Assembly (NCBI GenBank): GCA_008729055.1
Contig: SDUX01000181.1
Coordinates: 1 to 61,739 of the forward strand
DNA length: 61,739 nucleotides
DNA from: Pyropia haitanensis
Lineage: Eukaryota > Rhodophyta > Bangiophyceae > Bangiales > Bangiaceae
Reading direction: 5' to 3'
Shown here: positions 1-12,542 of the stretch, piece by piece
Layout: each line of letters opens with the position of its first letter
Position numbering within the stretch: the stretch's first letter is position 1
Notes under the pieces: generated by a model
Told to the model about the DNA's origin: nothing
What the model saw: the letters and a program-made list of their open reading frames with translations, nothing else
Databases searched by the model: none
Program-made: the position numbers and the translations under genes

Positions 1-3000
1 CGAGGTTCCACCCGCACCGTCGTGCATGGGGTGGTTGGCCGACCCGTTCGTTGGCGCGTCCGTTGGATGCAACGAGTATTTTGTGGAGCGCCGGTTTCCA
101 CGTGTCAATTTTGTGGAATGGTTTTTGCCACGTGGGGGTCCCGACAGCCAGGTGTGACGGTCGGCGACAAAAGTTCCGCCCTCACACCGTCCACGCCAGT
201 GTGACGGGCGGAACGTGCAGTGGACAGTTTGGGTGGCGGGGCGCACTTTGTGGCCACTGTTGGACCACTTTCTGGCGACTTTCGTCTCAATTTTCTTTGC
301 AGTTATGGAAAGTTCTTGCCCCCAATTGCCCATTTGTGTCCTAATTTGGCCCCCTTTTTGCCCACTTTTTGCCCACTTCTTGCCCACTTCCTACCCACTT
401 TTGCCCACTTTTGCCCACTTTTGCCCACTTTTGCGTCTACAGCGATGCTGCACACGATCCGGCGGCCGAATTGGCGCGCATCCTTCGTTCCAGCCATAGA
501 TCCACCCGCTCCATGTCCGAGGTTCCACCCGCACGGTCGTGCATGCGGTGGTAGGCCGCTCCTCACCCACTTTTGCCCACTGTTGCCCACTTTTGCCCAC
601 TTTTGCGTGTACAGCAATGCAGCACGCGCTCCGGCGGCCGAATTGGCTCGCATCCTTTATTCCAGCCATACATCCGCCCGCTCGACGTCCGAGGTTCCAC
701 CCGCACCGTCGTGCATGGGGTGGTTGGCCGACCCGTTCGTTGGCGCGTCCGTTGGATGCAACGAGTATTTTGTGGAGCGCCGGTTTCCACGTGTCAATTT
801 TGTGGAATGGTTTTTGCCACGTGGGGGTCCCGACAGCCAGGTGTGACGGTCGGCGACAAAAGTTCCGCCCTCACACCGTCCACGCCAGTGTGACGGGCGG
901 AACGCGCAGTGGACAGTTTGGGTGGCGGGGCGCACTTTGTGGCCACTGTTGGACCACTTTCTGGCGACTTTCGTCTCAATTTTCTTTGCAGTTATGGAAA
1001 GTTCTTGCCCCCAATTGCCCATTTGTGTCCTAATTTGGCCCCCTTTTTGCCCACTTTTTGCCCACTTCTTGCCCACTTCCTACCCACTTTTGCCCACTTT
1101 TGCCCACTTTTGCCCACTTTTGCGTCTACAGCGATGCTGCACACGATCCGGCGGCCGAATTGGCGCGCATCCTTCGTTCCAGCCATAGATCCACCCGCTC
1201 CATGTCCGAGGTTCCACCCGCACGGTCGTGCATGCGGTGGTAGGCCGCTCCTCACCCACTTTTGCCCACTGTTGCCCACTTTTGCCCACTTTTGCGTGTA
1301 CAGCAATGCAGCACGCGCTCCGGCGGCCGAATTGGCTCGCATCCTTTATTCCAGCCATACATCCGCCCGCTCGACGTCCGAGGTTCCACCCGCACCGTCG
1401 TGCATGGGGTGGTTGGCCGACCCGTTCGTTGGCGCGTCCGTTGGATGCAACGAGTATTTTGTGGAGCGCCGGTTTCCACGTGTCAATTTTGTGGAATGGT
1501 TTTTGCCACGTGGGGGTCCCGACAGCCAGGTGTGACGGTCGGCGACAAAAGTTCCGCCCTCACACCGTCCACGCCAGTGTGACGGGCGGAACGCGCAGTG
1601 GACAGTTTGGGTGGCGGGGCGCACTTTGTGGCCACTGTTGGACCACTTTCTGGCGACTTTCGTCTCAATTTTCTTTGCAGTTATGGAAAGTTCTTGCCCC
1701 CAATTGCCCATTTGTGTCCTAATTTGGCCCCCTTTTTGCCCACTTTTTGCCCACTTCTTGCCCACTTCCTACCCACTTTTGCCCACTTTTGCCCACTTTT
1801 GCCCACTTTTGCGTCTACAGCGATGCTGCACACGATCCGGCGGCCGAATTGGCGCGCATCCTTCGTTCCAGCCATAGATCCACCCGCTCCATGTCCGAGG
1901 TTCCACCCGCACGGTCGTGCATGCGGTGGTAGGCCGCTCCTCACCCACTTTTGCCCACTGTTGCCCACTTTTGCCCACTTTTGCGTGTACAGCAATGCAG
2001 CACGCGCTCCGGCGGCCGAATTGGCTCGCATCCTTTATTCCAGCCATACATCCGCCCGCTCGACGTCCGAGGTTCCACCCGCACCGTCGTGCATGGGGTG
2101 GTTGGCCGACCCGTTCGTTGGCGCGTCCGTTGGATGCAACGAGTATTTTGTGGAGCGCCGGTTTCCACGTGTCAATTTTGTGGAATGGTTTTTGCCACGT
2201 GGGGGTCCCGACAGCCAGGTGTGACGGTCGGCGACAAAAGTTCCGCCCTCACACCGTCCACGCCAGTGTGACGGGCGGAACGTGCAGTGGACAGTTTGGG
2301 TGGCGGGGCGCACTTTGTGGCCACTGTTGGACCACTTTCTGGCGACTTTCGTCTCAATTTTCTTTGCAGTTATGGAAAGTTCTTGCCCCCAATTGCCCAT
2401 TTGTGTCCTAATTTGGCCCCCTTTTTGCCCACTTTTTGCCCACTTCTTGCCCACTTCCTACCCACTTTTGCCCACTTTTGCCCACTTTTGCCCACTTTTG
2501 CGTCTACAGCGATGCTGCACACGATCCGGCGGCCGAATTGGCGCGCATCCTTCGTTCCAGCCATAGATCCACCCGCTCCATGTCCGAGGTTCCACCCGCA
2601 CGGTCGTGCATGCGGTGGTAGGCCGCTCCTCACCCACTTTTGCCCACTGTTGCCCACTTTTGCCCACTTTTGCGTGTACAGCAATGCAGCACGCGCTCCG
2701 GCGGCCGAATTGGCTCGCATCCTTTATTCCAGCCATACATCCGCCCGCTCGACGTCCGAGGTTCCACCCGCACCGTCGTGCATGGGGTGGTTGGCCGACC
2801 CGTTCGTTGGCGCGTCCGTTGGATGCAACGAGTATTTTGTGGAGCGCCGGTTTCCACGTGTCAATTTTGTGGAATGGTTTTTGCCACGTGGGGGTCCCGA
2901 CAGCCAGGTGTGACGGTCGGCGACAAAAGTTCCGCCCTCACACCGTCCACGCCAGTGTGACGGGCGGAACGCGCAGTGGACAGTTTGGGTGGCGGGGCGC

Positions 3001-6000
3001 ACTTTGTGGCCACTGTTGGACCACTTTCTGGCGACTTTCGTCTCAATTTTCTTTGCAGTTATGGAAAGTTCTTGCCCCCAATTGCCCATTTGTGTCCTAA
3101 TTTGGCCCCCTTTTTGCCCACTTTTTGCCCACTTCTTGCCCACTTCCTACCCACTTTTGCCCACTTTTGCCCACTTTTGCCCACTTTTGCGTCTACAGCG
3201 ATGCTGCACACGATCCGGCGGCCGAATTGGCGCGCATCCTTCGTTCCAGCCATAGATCCACCCGCTCCATGTCCGAGGTTCCACCCGCACGGTCGTGCAT
3301 GCGGTGGTAGGCCGCTCCTCACCCACTTTTGCCCACTGTTGCCCACTTTTGCCCACTTTTGCGTGTACAGCAATGCAGCACGCGCTCCGGCGGCCGAATT
3401 GGCTCGCATCCTTTATTCCAGCCATACATCCGCCCGCTCGACGTCCGAGGTTCCACCCGCACCGTCGTGCATGGGGTGGTTGGCCGACCCGTTCGTTGGC
3501 GCGTCCGTTGGATGCAACGAGTATTTTGTGGAGCGCCGGTTTCCACGTGTCAATTTTGTGGAATGGTTTTTGCCACGTGGGGGTCCCGACAGCCAGGTGT
3601 GACGGTCGGCGACAAAAGTTCCGCCCTCACACCGTCCACGCCAGTGTGACGGGCGGAACGCGCAGTGGACAGTTTGGGTGGCGGGGCGCACTTTGTGGCC
3701 ACTGTTGGACCACTTTCTGGCGACTTTCGTCTCAATTTTCTTTGCAGTTATGGAAAGTTCTTGCCCCCAATTGCCCATTTGTGTCCTAATTTGGCCCCCT
3801 TTTTGCCCACTTTTTGCCCACTTCTTGCCCACTTCCTACCCACTTTTGCCCACTTTTGCCCACTTTTGCCCACTTTTGCGTCTACAGCGATGCTGCACAC
3901 GATCCGGCGGCCGAATTGGCGCGCATCCTTCGTTCCAGCCATAGATCCACCCGCTCCATGTCCGAGGTTCCACCCGCACGGTCGTGCATGCGGTGGTAGG
4001 CCGCTCCTCACCCACTTTTGCCCACTGTTGCCCACTTTTGCCCACTTTTGCGTGTACAGCAATGCAGCACGCGCTCCGGCGGCCGAATTGGCTCGCATCC
4101 TTTATTCCAGCCATACATCCGCCCGCTCGACGTCCGAGGTTCCACCCGCACCGTCGTGCATGGGGTGGTTGGCCGACCCGTTCGTTGGCGCGTCCGTTGG
4201 ATGCAACGAGTATTTTGTGGAGCGCCGGTTTCCACGTGTCAATTTTGTGGAATGGTTTTTGCCACGTGGGGGTCCCGACAGCCAGGTGTGACGGTCGGCG
4301 ACAAAAGTTCCGCCCTCACACCGTCCACGCCAGTGTGACGGGCGGAACGCGCAGTGGACAGTTTGGGTGGCGGGGCGCACTTTGTGGCCACTGTTGGACC
4401 ACTTTCTGGCGACTTTCGTCTCAATTTTCTTTGCAGTTATGGAAAGTTCTTGCCCCCAATTGCCCATTTGTGTCCTAATTTGGCCCCCTTTTTGCCCACT
4501 TTTTGCCCACTTCTTGCCCACTTCCTACCCACTTTTGCCCACTTTTGCCCACTTTTGCCCACTTTTGCGTCTACAGCGATGCTGCACACGATCCGGCGGC
4601 CGAATTGGCGCGCATCCTTCGTTCCAGCCATAGATCCACCCGCTCCATGTCCGAGGTTCCACCCGCACGGTCGTGCATGCGGTGGTAGGCCGCTCCTCAC
4701 CCACTTTTGCCCACTGTTGCCCACTTTTGCCCACTTTTGCGTGTACAGCAATGCAGCACGCGCTCCGGCGGCCGAATTGGCTCGCATCCTTTATTCCAGC
4801 CATACATCCGCCCGCTCGACGTCCGAGGTTCCACCCGCACCGTCGTGCATGGGGTGGTTGGCCGACCCGTTCGTTGGCGCGTCCGTTGGATGCAACGAGT
4901 ATTTTGTGGAGCGCCGGTTTCCACGTGTCAATTTTGTGGAATGGTTTTTGCCACGTGGGGGTCCCGACAGCCAGGTGTGACGGTCGGCGACAAAAGTTCC
5001 GCCCTCACACCGTCCACGCCAGTGTGACGGGCGGAACGTGCAGTGGACAGTTTGGGTGGCGGGGCGCACTTTGTGGCCACTGTTGGACCACTTTCTGGCG
5101 ACTTTCGTCTCAATTTTCTTTGCAGTTATGGAAAGTTCTTGCCCCCAATTGCCCATTTGTGTCCTAATTTGGCCCCCTTTTTGCCCACTTTTTGCCCACT
5201 TCTTGCCCACTTCCTACCCACTTTTGCCCACTTTTGCCCACTTTTGCCCACTTTTGCGTCTACAGCGATGCTGCACACGATCCGGCGGCCGAATTGGCGC
5301 GCATCCTTCGTTCCAGCCATAGATCCACCCGCTCCATGTCCGAGGTTCCACCCGCACGGTCGTGCATGCGGTGGTAGGCCGCTCCTCACCCACTTTTGCC
5401 CACTGTTGCCCACTTTTGCCCACTTTTGCGTGTACAGCAATGCAGCACGCGCTCCGGCGGCCGAATTGGCTCGCATCCTTTATTCCAGCCATACATCCGC
5501 CCGCTCGACGTCCGAGGTTCCACCCGCACCGTCGTGCATGGGGTGGTTGGCCGACCCGTTCGTTGGCGCGTCCGTTGGATGCAACGAGTATTTTGTGGAG
5601 CGCCGGTTTCCACGTGTCAATTTTGTGGAATGGTTTTTGCCACGTGGGGGTCCCGACAGCCAGGTGTGACGGTCGGCGACAAAAGTTCCGCCCTCACACC
5701 GTCCACGCCAGTGTGACGGGCGGAACGTGCAGTGGACAGTTTGGGTGGCGGGGCGCACTTTGTGGCCACTGTTGGACCACTTTCTGGCGACTTTCGTCTC
5801 AATTTTCTTTGCAGTTATGGAAAGTTCTTGCCCCCAATTGCCCATTTGTGTCCTAATTTGGCCCCCTTTTTGCCCACTTTTTGCCCACTTCTTGCCCACT
5901 TCCTACCCACTTTTGCCCACTTTTGCCCACTTTTGCCCACTTTTGCGTCTACAGCGATGCTGCACACGATCCGGCGGCCGAATTGGCGCGCATCCTTCGT

Positions 6001-7071
6001 TCCAGCCATAGATCCACCCGCTCCATGTCCGAGGTTCCACCCGCACGGTCGTGCATGCGGTGGTAGGCCGCTCCTCACCCACTTTTGCCCACTGTTGCCC
6101 ACTTTTGCCCACTTTTGCGTGTACAGCAATGCAGCACGCGCTCCGGCGGCCGAATTGGCTCGCATCCTTTATTCCAGCCATACATCCGCCCGCTCGACGT
6201 CCGAGGTTCCACCCGCACCGTCGTGCATGGGGTGGTTGGCCGACCCGTTCGTTGGCGCGTCCGTTGGATGCAACGAGTATTTTGTGGAGCGCCGGTTTCC
6301 ACGTGTCAATTTTGTGGAATGGTTTTTGCCACGTGGGGGTCCCGACAGCCAGGTGTGACGGTCGGCGACAAAAGTTCCGCCCTCACACCGTCCACGCCAG
6401 TGTGACGGGCGGAACGCGCAGTGGACAGTTTGGGTGGCGGGGCGCACTTTGTGGCCACTGTTGGACCACTTTCTGGCGACTTTCGTCTCAATTTTCTTTG
6501 CAGTTATGGAAAGTTCTTGCCCCCAATTGCCCATTTGTGTCCTAATTTGGCCCCCTTTTTGCCCACTTTTTGCCCACTTCTTGCCCACTTCCTACCCACT
6601 TTTGCCCACTTTTGCCCACTTTTGCCCACTTTTGCGTCTACAGCGATGCTGCACACGATCCGGCGGCCGAATTGGCGCGCATCCTTCGTTCCAGCCATAG
6701 ATCCACCCGCTCCATGTCCGAGGTTCCACCCGCACGGTCGTGCATGCGGTGGTAGGCCGCTCCTCACCCACTTTTGCCCACTGTTGCCCACTTTTGCCCA
6801 CTTTTGCGTGTACAGCAATGCAGCACGCGCTCCGGCGGCCGAATTGGCTCGCATCCTTTATTCCAGCCATACATCCGCCCGCTCGACGTCCGAGGTTCCA
6901 CCCGCACCGTCGTGCATGGGGTGGTTGGCCGACCCGTTCGTTGGCGCGTCCGTTGGATGCAACGAGTATTTTGTGGAGCGCCGGTTTCCACGTGTCAATT
7001 TTGTGGAATGGTTTTTGCCACGTGGGGGTCCCGACAGGCAGGTGTGACGGTCGGCGACAAAAGTTCCGCCC
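1..7071. repeat. 689-bp satellite array, about 10.3 copies
   Basis: A direct tandem repeat with an exact period of 689 bp enters the window in mid-unit and stops abruptly at about 7071, where the unit sequence is replaced by unrelated DNA (CTATAAGAATATAC). Copies are almost identical. One visible variant is C or T at unit position 216 (T at 216, 2283, 5039 and 5728; C in the other copies). A second is G for C at 7038 in the last copy. Each unit contains clusters of CTTTTGCCCA-type 10-bp subrepeats and a diverged internal duplication about 175 bp apart (near 439 and 613 in the first copy). Open frames cross the array in several frames on both strands because its length and composition allow it. 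None has coding character. This is most simply a subtelomeric satellite. Confidence 0.95.
344..435. repeat. 10-bp subrepeats (TTTTGCCCAC) inside the 689-bp unit
   Basis: Runs of TTTTGCCCAC and close variants, pyrimidine-rich on the top strand, occur twice per unit. In the first copy they lie at about 344-435 and again at about 567-607. They recur every 689 bp through the array. They are the likely ancestral microrepeat around which the longer unit grew. Confidence 0.85.
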
Positions 7072-7092
7072 TACTATAAGAATATACACGGA

Positions 7093-7301
7093 GGACGTAC
7101 CCCCCCCCTCTGGGACGTCAGAATCGCATGGTTTGTCAGATGACGAACCCTCGATTCCAGCCGATTTGGACGAACCCTCGTCTGGACGTCCCATTGGCCG
7201 GTACGTCCGATTCGGGCCCGAGAGGACGTACCCTCCTGAGATGCGTCCTAGGGCGCCCCCCCCTCCTCCCCCTCCTGGACGTCAGAATCGCAGGTACGTC
7301 C
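7093..7301. repeat. GGACGTACC / GGTACGTCC inverted-repeat cluster
   Basis: GGACGTACC occurs at 7093-7101 and 7224-7232. Its reverse complement GGTACGTCC occurs at 7200-7208 and 7293-7301. GGACGTC motifs and the phrase CAGAATCGCA lie between them. The same pair reappears at 8702-8818. Nothing coding is seen here. The motifs could be protein-binding sites or remnants of a small inverted-repeat element. Confidence 0.75.
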
Positions 7302-7339
7302 TCTCAGGGGCGGTCATTTTCGAGAGTGCCCCTGCCATA

Positions 7340-8470
7340 AAATTGGTGCGCACTTCCGCCCCCCCCCCCCGCTCCCGTCCTCCCCGCCCCCCCCTCCGCT
7401 ATTGCCCTCCCCGCCCCCCCCCCAGTCTCTTGCTGTGCCCCTCCTTCCCCCTCCATTTGTGCCTCCCAGTCTTCTCGCCCTTCCCTTCTCTCCCTCCAAT
7501 GCCTCAACCCCCAACTCGGTGTGCACCCCAGCTCTCTTCCCGCCCCCCCCTCCGTTTTCCTGTGCCCCATCTTGCCCCCTCCATTATGGTGCTTTCCACA
7601 TTTCCCGCGTCCCCTTCCCCTGTGCCCCTCCTCCCCCCCGTCTCCCCTTTCATCTTTCCTGTGCCTCTCCTTCCCCTCCGTTCCATACCTCGCAGTCTGT
7701 CGCCCTGCCCTCTCGACCTCCCCGTCCTCCCCGCCCCTCTCCCAGTCTATAGATGTGCCCCTTCTTCCCCCTCCATTTGTGCTTCCCAGTCTTTCCGCCC
7801 CTCCCCTTCTCTCCCGCCAGTGCCTCGTCCTTCAACTCGGTGTGCACCCTCGCCCTCCCCGCCCCCCCCCTCCCATCCCTGTGCCCTTCCCCCTCGCCCC
7901 GTGCATCATTGTGCCTCCCAGCCTTTCCCCCTCCGTGCCCGCTGTGCGAGTCCTCCCCCCCTCCTCCCCCCCAATTATCCTATGCCCCTCCTTCTCCTCC
8001 CACTTATGCCTCCCAGTCTTCCCGCCCTCCCTCGCCTCCCCTCCAGTCTTACCACCCTACTCCGCCTCCCGCCTCCCCTCCCCTCTTTTGTTGTGTTCTC
8101 CCCGCCCCCTGCATTATCAGTGTGCGTCCCGGTGTTCCCGCCCCCCCCGTCCCCTTTCCTAGTCCTCCCCTCCGCCCCCCGTCCCCTCCTGTCCGTGCCC
8201 CTCCTCCCCGCCCCCTGCCTTTGAGTTCTTTCCAGTCTTCCTGCCCTCCCCCGCCCCCCCCTCCCGTTTCCCCTGTTTCCTCCACCCCTGCCCCCTGCGT
8301 TATCGTGCCTCCCAGTTTTCCCGCGCTCCCTCCCTTTTTCCTATATTCCCCTGCCTCCCGCGCCTGGCGCATGCCCCCATGGCGAAACCATTCCTCCCTC
8401 GTTTCGCAGTGTCGCGTTTCCCACCCCTCCCCCCTCTGTCTCCTTCCCCTCCCATCAACCGGGTTAAATG
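7340..8470. repeat. Polypyrimidine tract with degenerate long repeats
   Basis: The top strand is almost entirely C and T for about 1.1 kb, with C runs of up to 9-10. Phrases recur, such as CAACTCGGTGTGCACCC near 7512 and 7833, and CCTCCATTTGTGC-type blocks. They suggest a decayed minisatellite. A proline-rich frame stays open across it only because of the composition. A tract like this can adopt triplex or other non-B structure. Confidence 0.8.
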
Positions 8471-8701
8471 CGCGGGGGAAAGAACCTTCCTCAGGACGTC
8501 AATACCGCGGGTGAGCCCCCCCCCACCCCCCCTCCCGTTGCGATTTTTTTTGAGGCTCATTGACCACGTCCCGCGTCCGATGCCTGTGGCTCCCCCTCCC
8601 CCCTTCCCCCGAATGGCGCCTAAGAACACCTTCCCTCTCGGACGATCCAAATCTGGCGCACGTCCTTCCTTCCGAATCCCACTGTTTCCCCCCCCCCTCG
8701 A

Positions 8702-8818
8702 GGACGTACCCCTCTCTGGACGTCAATTTCGCGGGTACGTCCTCCGAGCCCCCCCGCTGTAAGTTCTCTTCTGGGAGGACGTACCCCTCTCTGGACGTCA
8801 ATTTCGCGGGTACGTCCT
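8702..8818. repeat. 76-bp direct duplication carrying GGACGTACC...GGTACGTCC
   Basis: Two copies of an inverted-repeat unit lie 76 bp apart. The arms are at 8702-8710 with 8734-8742, and at 8778-8786 with 8810-8818. The spacer is the same in both and contains CTGGACGTCAATTTCGCG. The arms match those near 7093-7301. Confidence 0.85.
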
Positions 8819-8825
8819 TCTCGGT

Positions 8826-9860
8826 TGGATCCTCCCTTCCGAGTCTGTCGGGCGCCAATCCCGTGCGTTGCCCCCCCTCCACGTCTGGCTGGCTCCCCCT
8901 CCCCTAAAATATTGTCCCAGAATAAACCGCGTGTCGGATGAACTCACCCCGGGGGCAGGCACGCTTCTCCGTGTCTATCCCCCTCGACCCTGTCGCCCCA
9001 CCTCCCAAGGGCAACCGCGTGCGATCGCCCCCCCCCCCCCCCCCGCCCTCAGCATTCACCTGCCTTGCCCGCATCTCATTTGGCACTCACTCCCCCAGCG
9101 TGCGCCCTACCACTTTTGGGCGTCTATCGTCGGCCCCGAGACGAGGGCGCAGCCGGCGGCTCGCCATGTCGTGGGTGTAGACGTCCCCCCTCAGCCAGCC
9201 CCTTTTTTTCACACGTGCGACTGTGCTGTTCGACCCGCGGCGGGCCATCCACCCTTGCGCCGTACGATACAAACGCGTGGTGCGCAGCCCGCCCAAACAC
9301 AGCGTGCCAAGTCGTGGCGGCCGACCAGGCGCCACGCGTCATTCGAGATGGACGCGGGCTCCCGCGTGGCCTGATCCACTGGTGCTCGTCCGCATCCCTG
9401 CCTGGATCTCAGCGCGATCGGCAGCCGCTGGTGCGTCCCGGTTGCGCATTTGACGTGCAATCACTTTCTGGTACACACCCTTCACGTAAATGGATATTGT
9501 GTCACTTAATTTGTTGCTCGACACGCACGTCAATTACGCACTTGCTCCACGTCCGCGGCCGCTCCGTGCTCTTTCTGGGGCTGAAATGACCCGGTGAGCG
9601 TCCGTCAGGCGGCGTACACCACCCCCTTGCAATGTTCAAGTACGCTGACATAGGCGATTGTTGACAAAAAAGTACACAAAAGGGTCGACAAGTACTATAA
9701 TTTCATTTGGAAGTCGGCTCAGTCAGTACACAGTCCGCCTAAAGCCAAATTACGACGGTATTGTAAATCTTAGACGATCCGACACCCAAATAAGTCCAAG
9801 GCGGGTCGAGTACTAGTCAGGCATGACGAGATTGACCTTGACGTTCCGGCATGTCTGAAC
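8826..9860. other. Intergenic spacer, no gene recognised
   Basis: This is mixed sequence with C-rich stretches up to about 9060 and an AT-richer part at 9640-9790 that contains several GTAC-bearing words. Short open frames occur but none has recognisable domains. No RNA gene was seen. Confidence 0.6.
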
Positions 9861-9865
9861 CGTTC

Positions 9866-9923
9866 TCAGATCCGTAGTACTACGGAACTGGGGACGCCCA
9901 GTTCCGTAGTACTACGGATCTGG
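9866..9923. promoter_or_regulatory. Paired TCCGTAGTACTACGGA palindromes upstream of helicase A
   Basis: Perfect 16-bp palindromes lie at 9871-9886 and 9903-9918. Their flanks (CAGA and ACTGG) are themselves mirrored, so the whole 58-bp block is one larger inverted repeat able to form a cruciform. It sits about 340 bp upstream of the helicase TATA box. The same palindrome recurs upstream of the other two genes of module A. Confidence 0.85.
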
Positions 9924-10130
9924 GAACCGCGGACTTTGCCGTCACACGGTTCGATCCGCCCGGTGACCGCCCCTTTGCGGCAGTCCACCAGGTCGATGCC
10001 CCAATCATTTTCTTTCGACGCCGCCGCCCTCGCTGGGCCTCCCGCCGGCCTGGCGCCGGCATTGCGCCGCCGCCCCGCAGGCTCAGCAACGCGTGCCTGC
10101 TGTGTTCTTTTCTCTCTTTCGCAGCCCGCG

Positions 10131-10232
10131 CGTTGGCGCCAAAACTACCACGACGGTTTCAAACCGTTTGGCGCGCGTGCGTTGGCGCCAAAAAGGACCA
10201 CGTTTGTTTCAAACCGTTTAAATTCTCCCGCG
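10131..10232 (+). promoter_or_regulatory. Duplicated GTTGGCGCCAAAA...TTTCAAACCGTTT promoter block
   Basis: Two imperfect direct copies of about 52 bp each carry GCGTTGGCGCCAAAA and then GTTTCAAACCGTTT. TTGGCGCCAAAA, and TTTGGCGCGC at the end of copy one, resemble the E2F consensus TTTSSCGC. The second copy ends about 35 bp before the TATA box. A proximal promoter role is inferred from position and motif likeness only. Confidence 0.5.
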
Positions 10233-10255
10233 CTGTCAGCACCTGCTCACGCCTG

Positions 10256-10263
10256 TATAAAAG
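10256..10263 (+). promoter_or_regulatory. TATA box of helicase A
   Basis: TATAAAAG lies 207 bp upstream of the ATG at 10463 and 39 bp upstream of an in-frame ATG at 10295. The other genes here have 150-230 bp between TATA and ATG, so 10463 is the better start. Confidence 0.7.
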
Positions 10264-10462
10264 GGTCCACCCGTTCAGCCGTGACCATCCCGCCATGATC
10301 GCGCTCCCCGTCACGTCCTCACCGTCGTCGCGCCCCCCGTCTTTATCCCCGATCTGCGAGCCTTTCCCTCCTTTGCGGACCCCGCTGACTCTTTCCCCGC
10401 TGTCCCACCTCGTCCCTCAACCCATCTGCGGCGGCATTGCTTCTCCCCGTCGCCGCGGAGGA

Positions 10463-10681
10463 ATGGATTCCCGCTCCGCCTCTCCCGCGATCGACACAAC
10501 ATGGACGTCTGCGCTCGCTCCACCGGCCGTGCCGCCCATGGCACCTGCAGCGCCGCCGCCTGCGCCGCCGTCGGCTGCGGCGGTCGTGCCGGCGACCACC
10601 GAGGCGGATTCGTCGGACGAGATCACGCCGATGGTTGGTGGCGGTGCCAGTCGTCCCTCTGCTGGTGCTGCGTCGGCTAGT

Positions 10682-10768
<87 letters not shown>

Positions 10769-12508
10769 CCGCTGTCGGCACCGGCGGCAGAGGCGCGGCC
10801 GCCGACGTTGGCCGACAGCCCCGGTTCTGCCGCGGGGACCCCCACTGGCCTCGCGCTGTGGACGACCACCGCGTGGGTGCTATGCGTGCCGTGCGACACG
10901 ACCATCATGGACGCGGCGCAGCTCAAGCATCATCTGTCAACGCAGTCGCACAAGTCGGCTCTGCGCAAGCTGGTGGCTGACAAGGAGACGGCAACAACTG
11001 GGCAGGGGGGCACCGATGTGCGGTCGCCGCCGTCGTCGTCCAGCCAGGCTCCGTTGCCGTCGGCGACCGTCGAGAGCGCTCGCGAGCTTCTTTCTTCCCC
11101 GCCGCAGCCTGCGCAAGTGGCGCTTCGCGAACGCTACCAGCTACATGCATGGCCTGCGTCGGTGACCGCGACGCACCTACCCCGTATTCCCCACCTTTCC
11201 ATCCGCCCTGATTTTTCAGTGTGCTACCAGTGCCACACTGTGGCGCCGACGGCCAGGCTACTCACCCGCTTGCACCAGGTCCGCACCGACGCGGAAGGCG
11301 CCACCGCTTGTGGTCTTCGCTCCTACCACATTGCACACGTGCAGTCCCTGCAGCGTGGCAACAAGGTTTCCCTCTTTCCAGTGGTCATTTCGACCTTTAC
11401 CACTGCCGCCACCGCCGCCGCTGCCGCCGCTGCCGCTGGTGTCGCACAGGAGGGCGGCGGCGGCGGCGGCGGCGGCGGCGGCACTGGCGCCGCCGCTGCA
11501 ACGTCGCAGGCGGCGATGCCCAAGCGGGTCTCGTCTTCGATTCTGCCGCTCGACGTCTTTTTGCGCGGTCCTCGCACGTCCGCCAATCCGGCCCGTGGTA
11601 GCAGCGCTGGGGGCGGCGCCGGCGGCGGCGCCGGCGCCGGCAATGACGGCGACGGGTACCCGTTGTCGACGTCTGGAGAAACAGCTGACAACCAGTGTGG
11701 CGGACTCCTCCAGCAGTACCGCTTCCACGAGGACCTGTCTCGACTGCACTGGACCGCGGCGGGCGTTGCGCAGCACTTTGGCCCATTCCTCCGTCGAGTC
11801 AGCCGTACGGCGAGCGCTGACGTGGAGAATCGCGGTGCGACTCTGCCCCCGTCTGGCGCGTTTTACTTTGCGTGCATCCAAGACGCTGTCCTGTCCCTGT
11901 TCAACGATGCGTTGAGCTACCTGCGCAAGTCGGACCAGACCACCCTTCTCAGCCGCCTGCGCATTGGGCAGACGAGCGACTTGCAGCTGCGGCGGTTTAA
12001 CATCCACGTCACCAAGCCGACGCTTGTCCGCTACGCCCGAGACGTGGCCATTGTACTGTACGTGACGCAAGAGCTGGCGGCACTCGCCGACCGCCCCGCT
12101 GCCGCCGCCCTGGAAGCGGACAACGCGTCGGTCACTTTTGACCGCGAAACCCAGCTGGCGGCGCTCAACATGCGCGACTCGTACCGCACTCACGCTGCCA
12201 GCGGCCTCCGGCGTTTGCGGTTGCGGCGGCAGCGGGCGCAGCGGGAGCCGCAGCAGCAGACCGGCGGTGAGGAACTCTTCCCTGGCCAGGACGACACGAC
12301 GGTGCTGGCCAATAGTCTTCTCGTTCCGGCCGTCAGCTCCTTATTGTCTGCACTCTGTCACGAGACGTACGACCCACGGCTGAGTCACGTAGGTGGCGAA
12401 AACAAGCCGCGGTGCGACCTGGCCCTTGCCATGCCTTTTGTGTCGGTCGCGTACGCGTCCGGTGGGCAAACGAGTGGGTTGGACACCTCCTCTGCGGTGG
12501 CAGTCGGA

Positions 12509-12542
<34 letters not shown>

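Noticed and set aside
1..8224. Many open frames of 60-208 residues on both strands of the 689-bp array, and a 494-residue proline-rich frame running out of it
   Set aside because: They repeat with the satellite period in several frames at once, and the long one is held open by the polypyrimidine tract. No domain, promoter or codon bias supports them.
10133..10462. Start of helicase A at 10133 or 10295
   Set aside because: 10133 lies upstream of the TATA box at 10256. 10295 would leave almost no leader. 10463 fits the TATA-ATG distance of the other genes.
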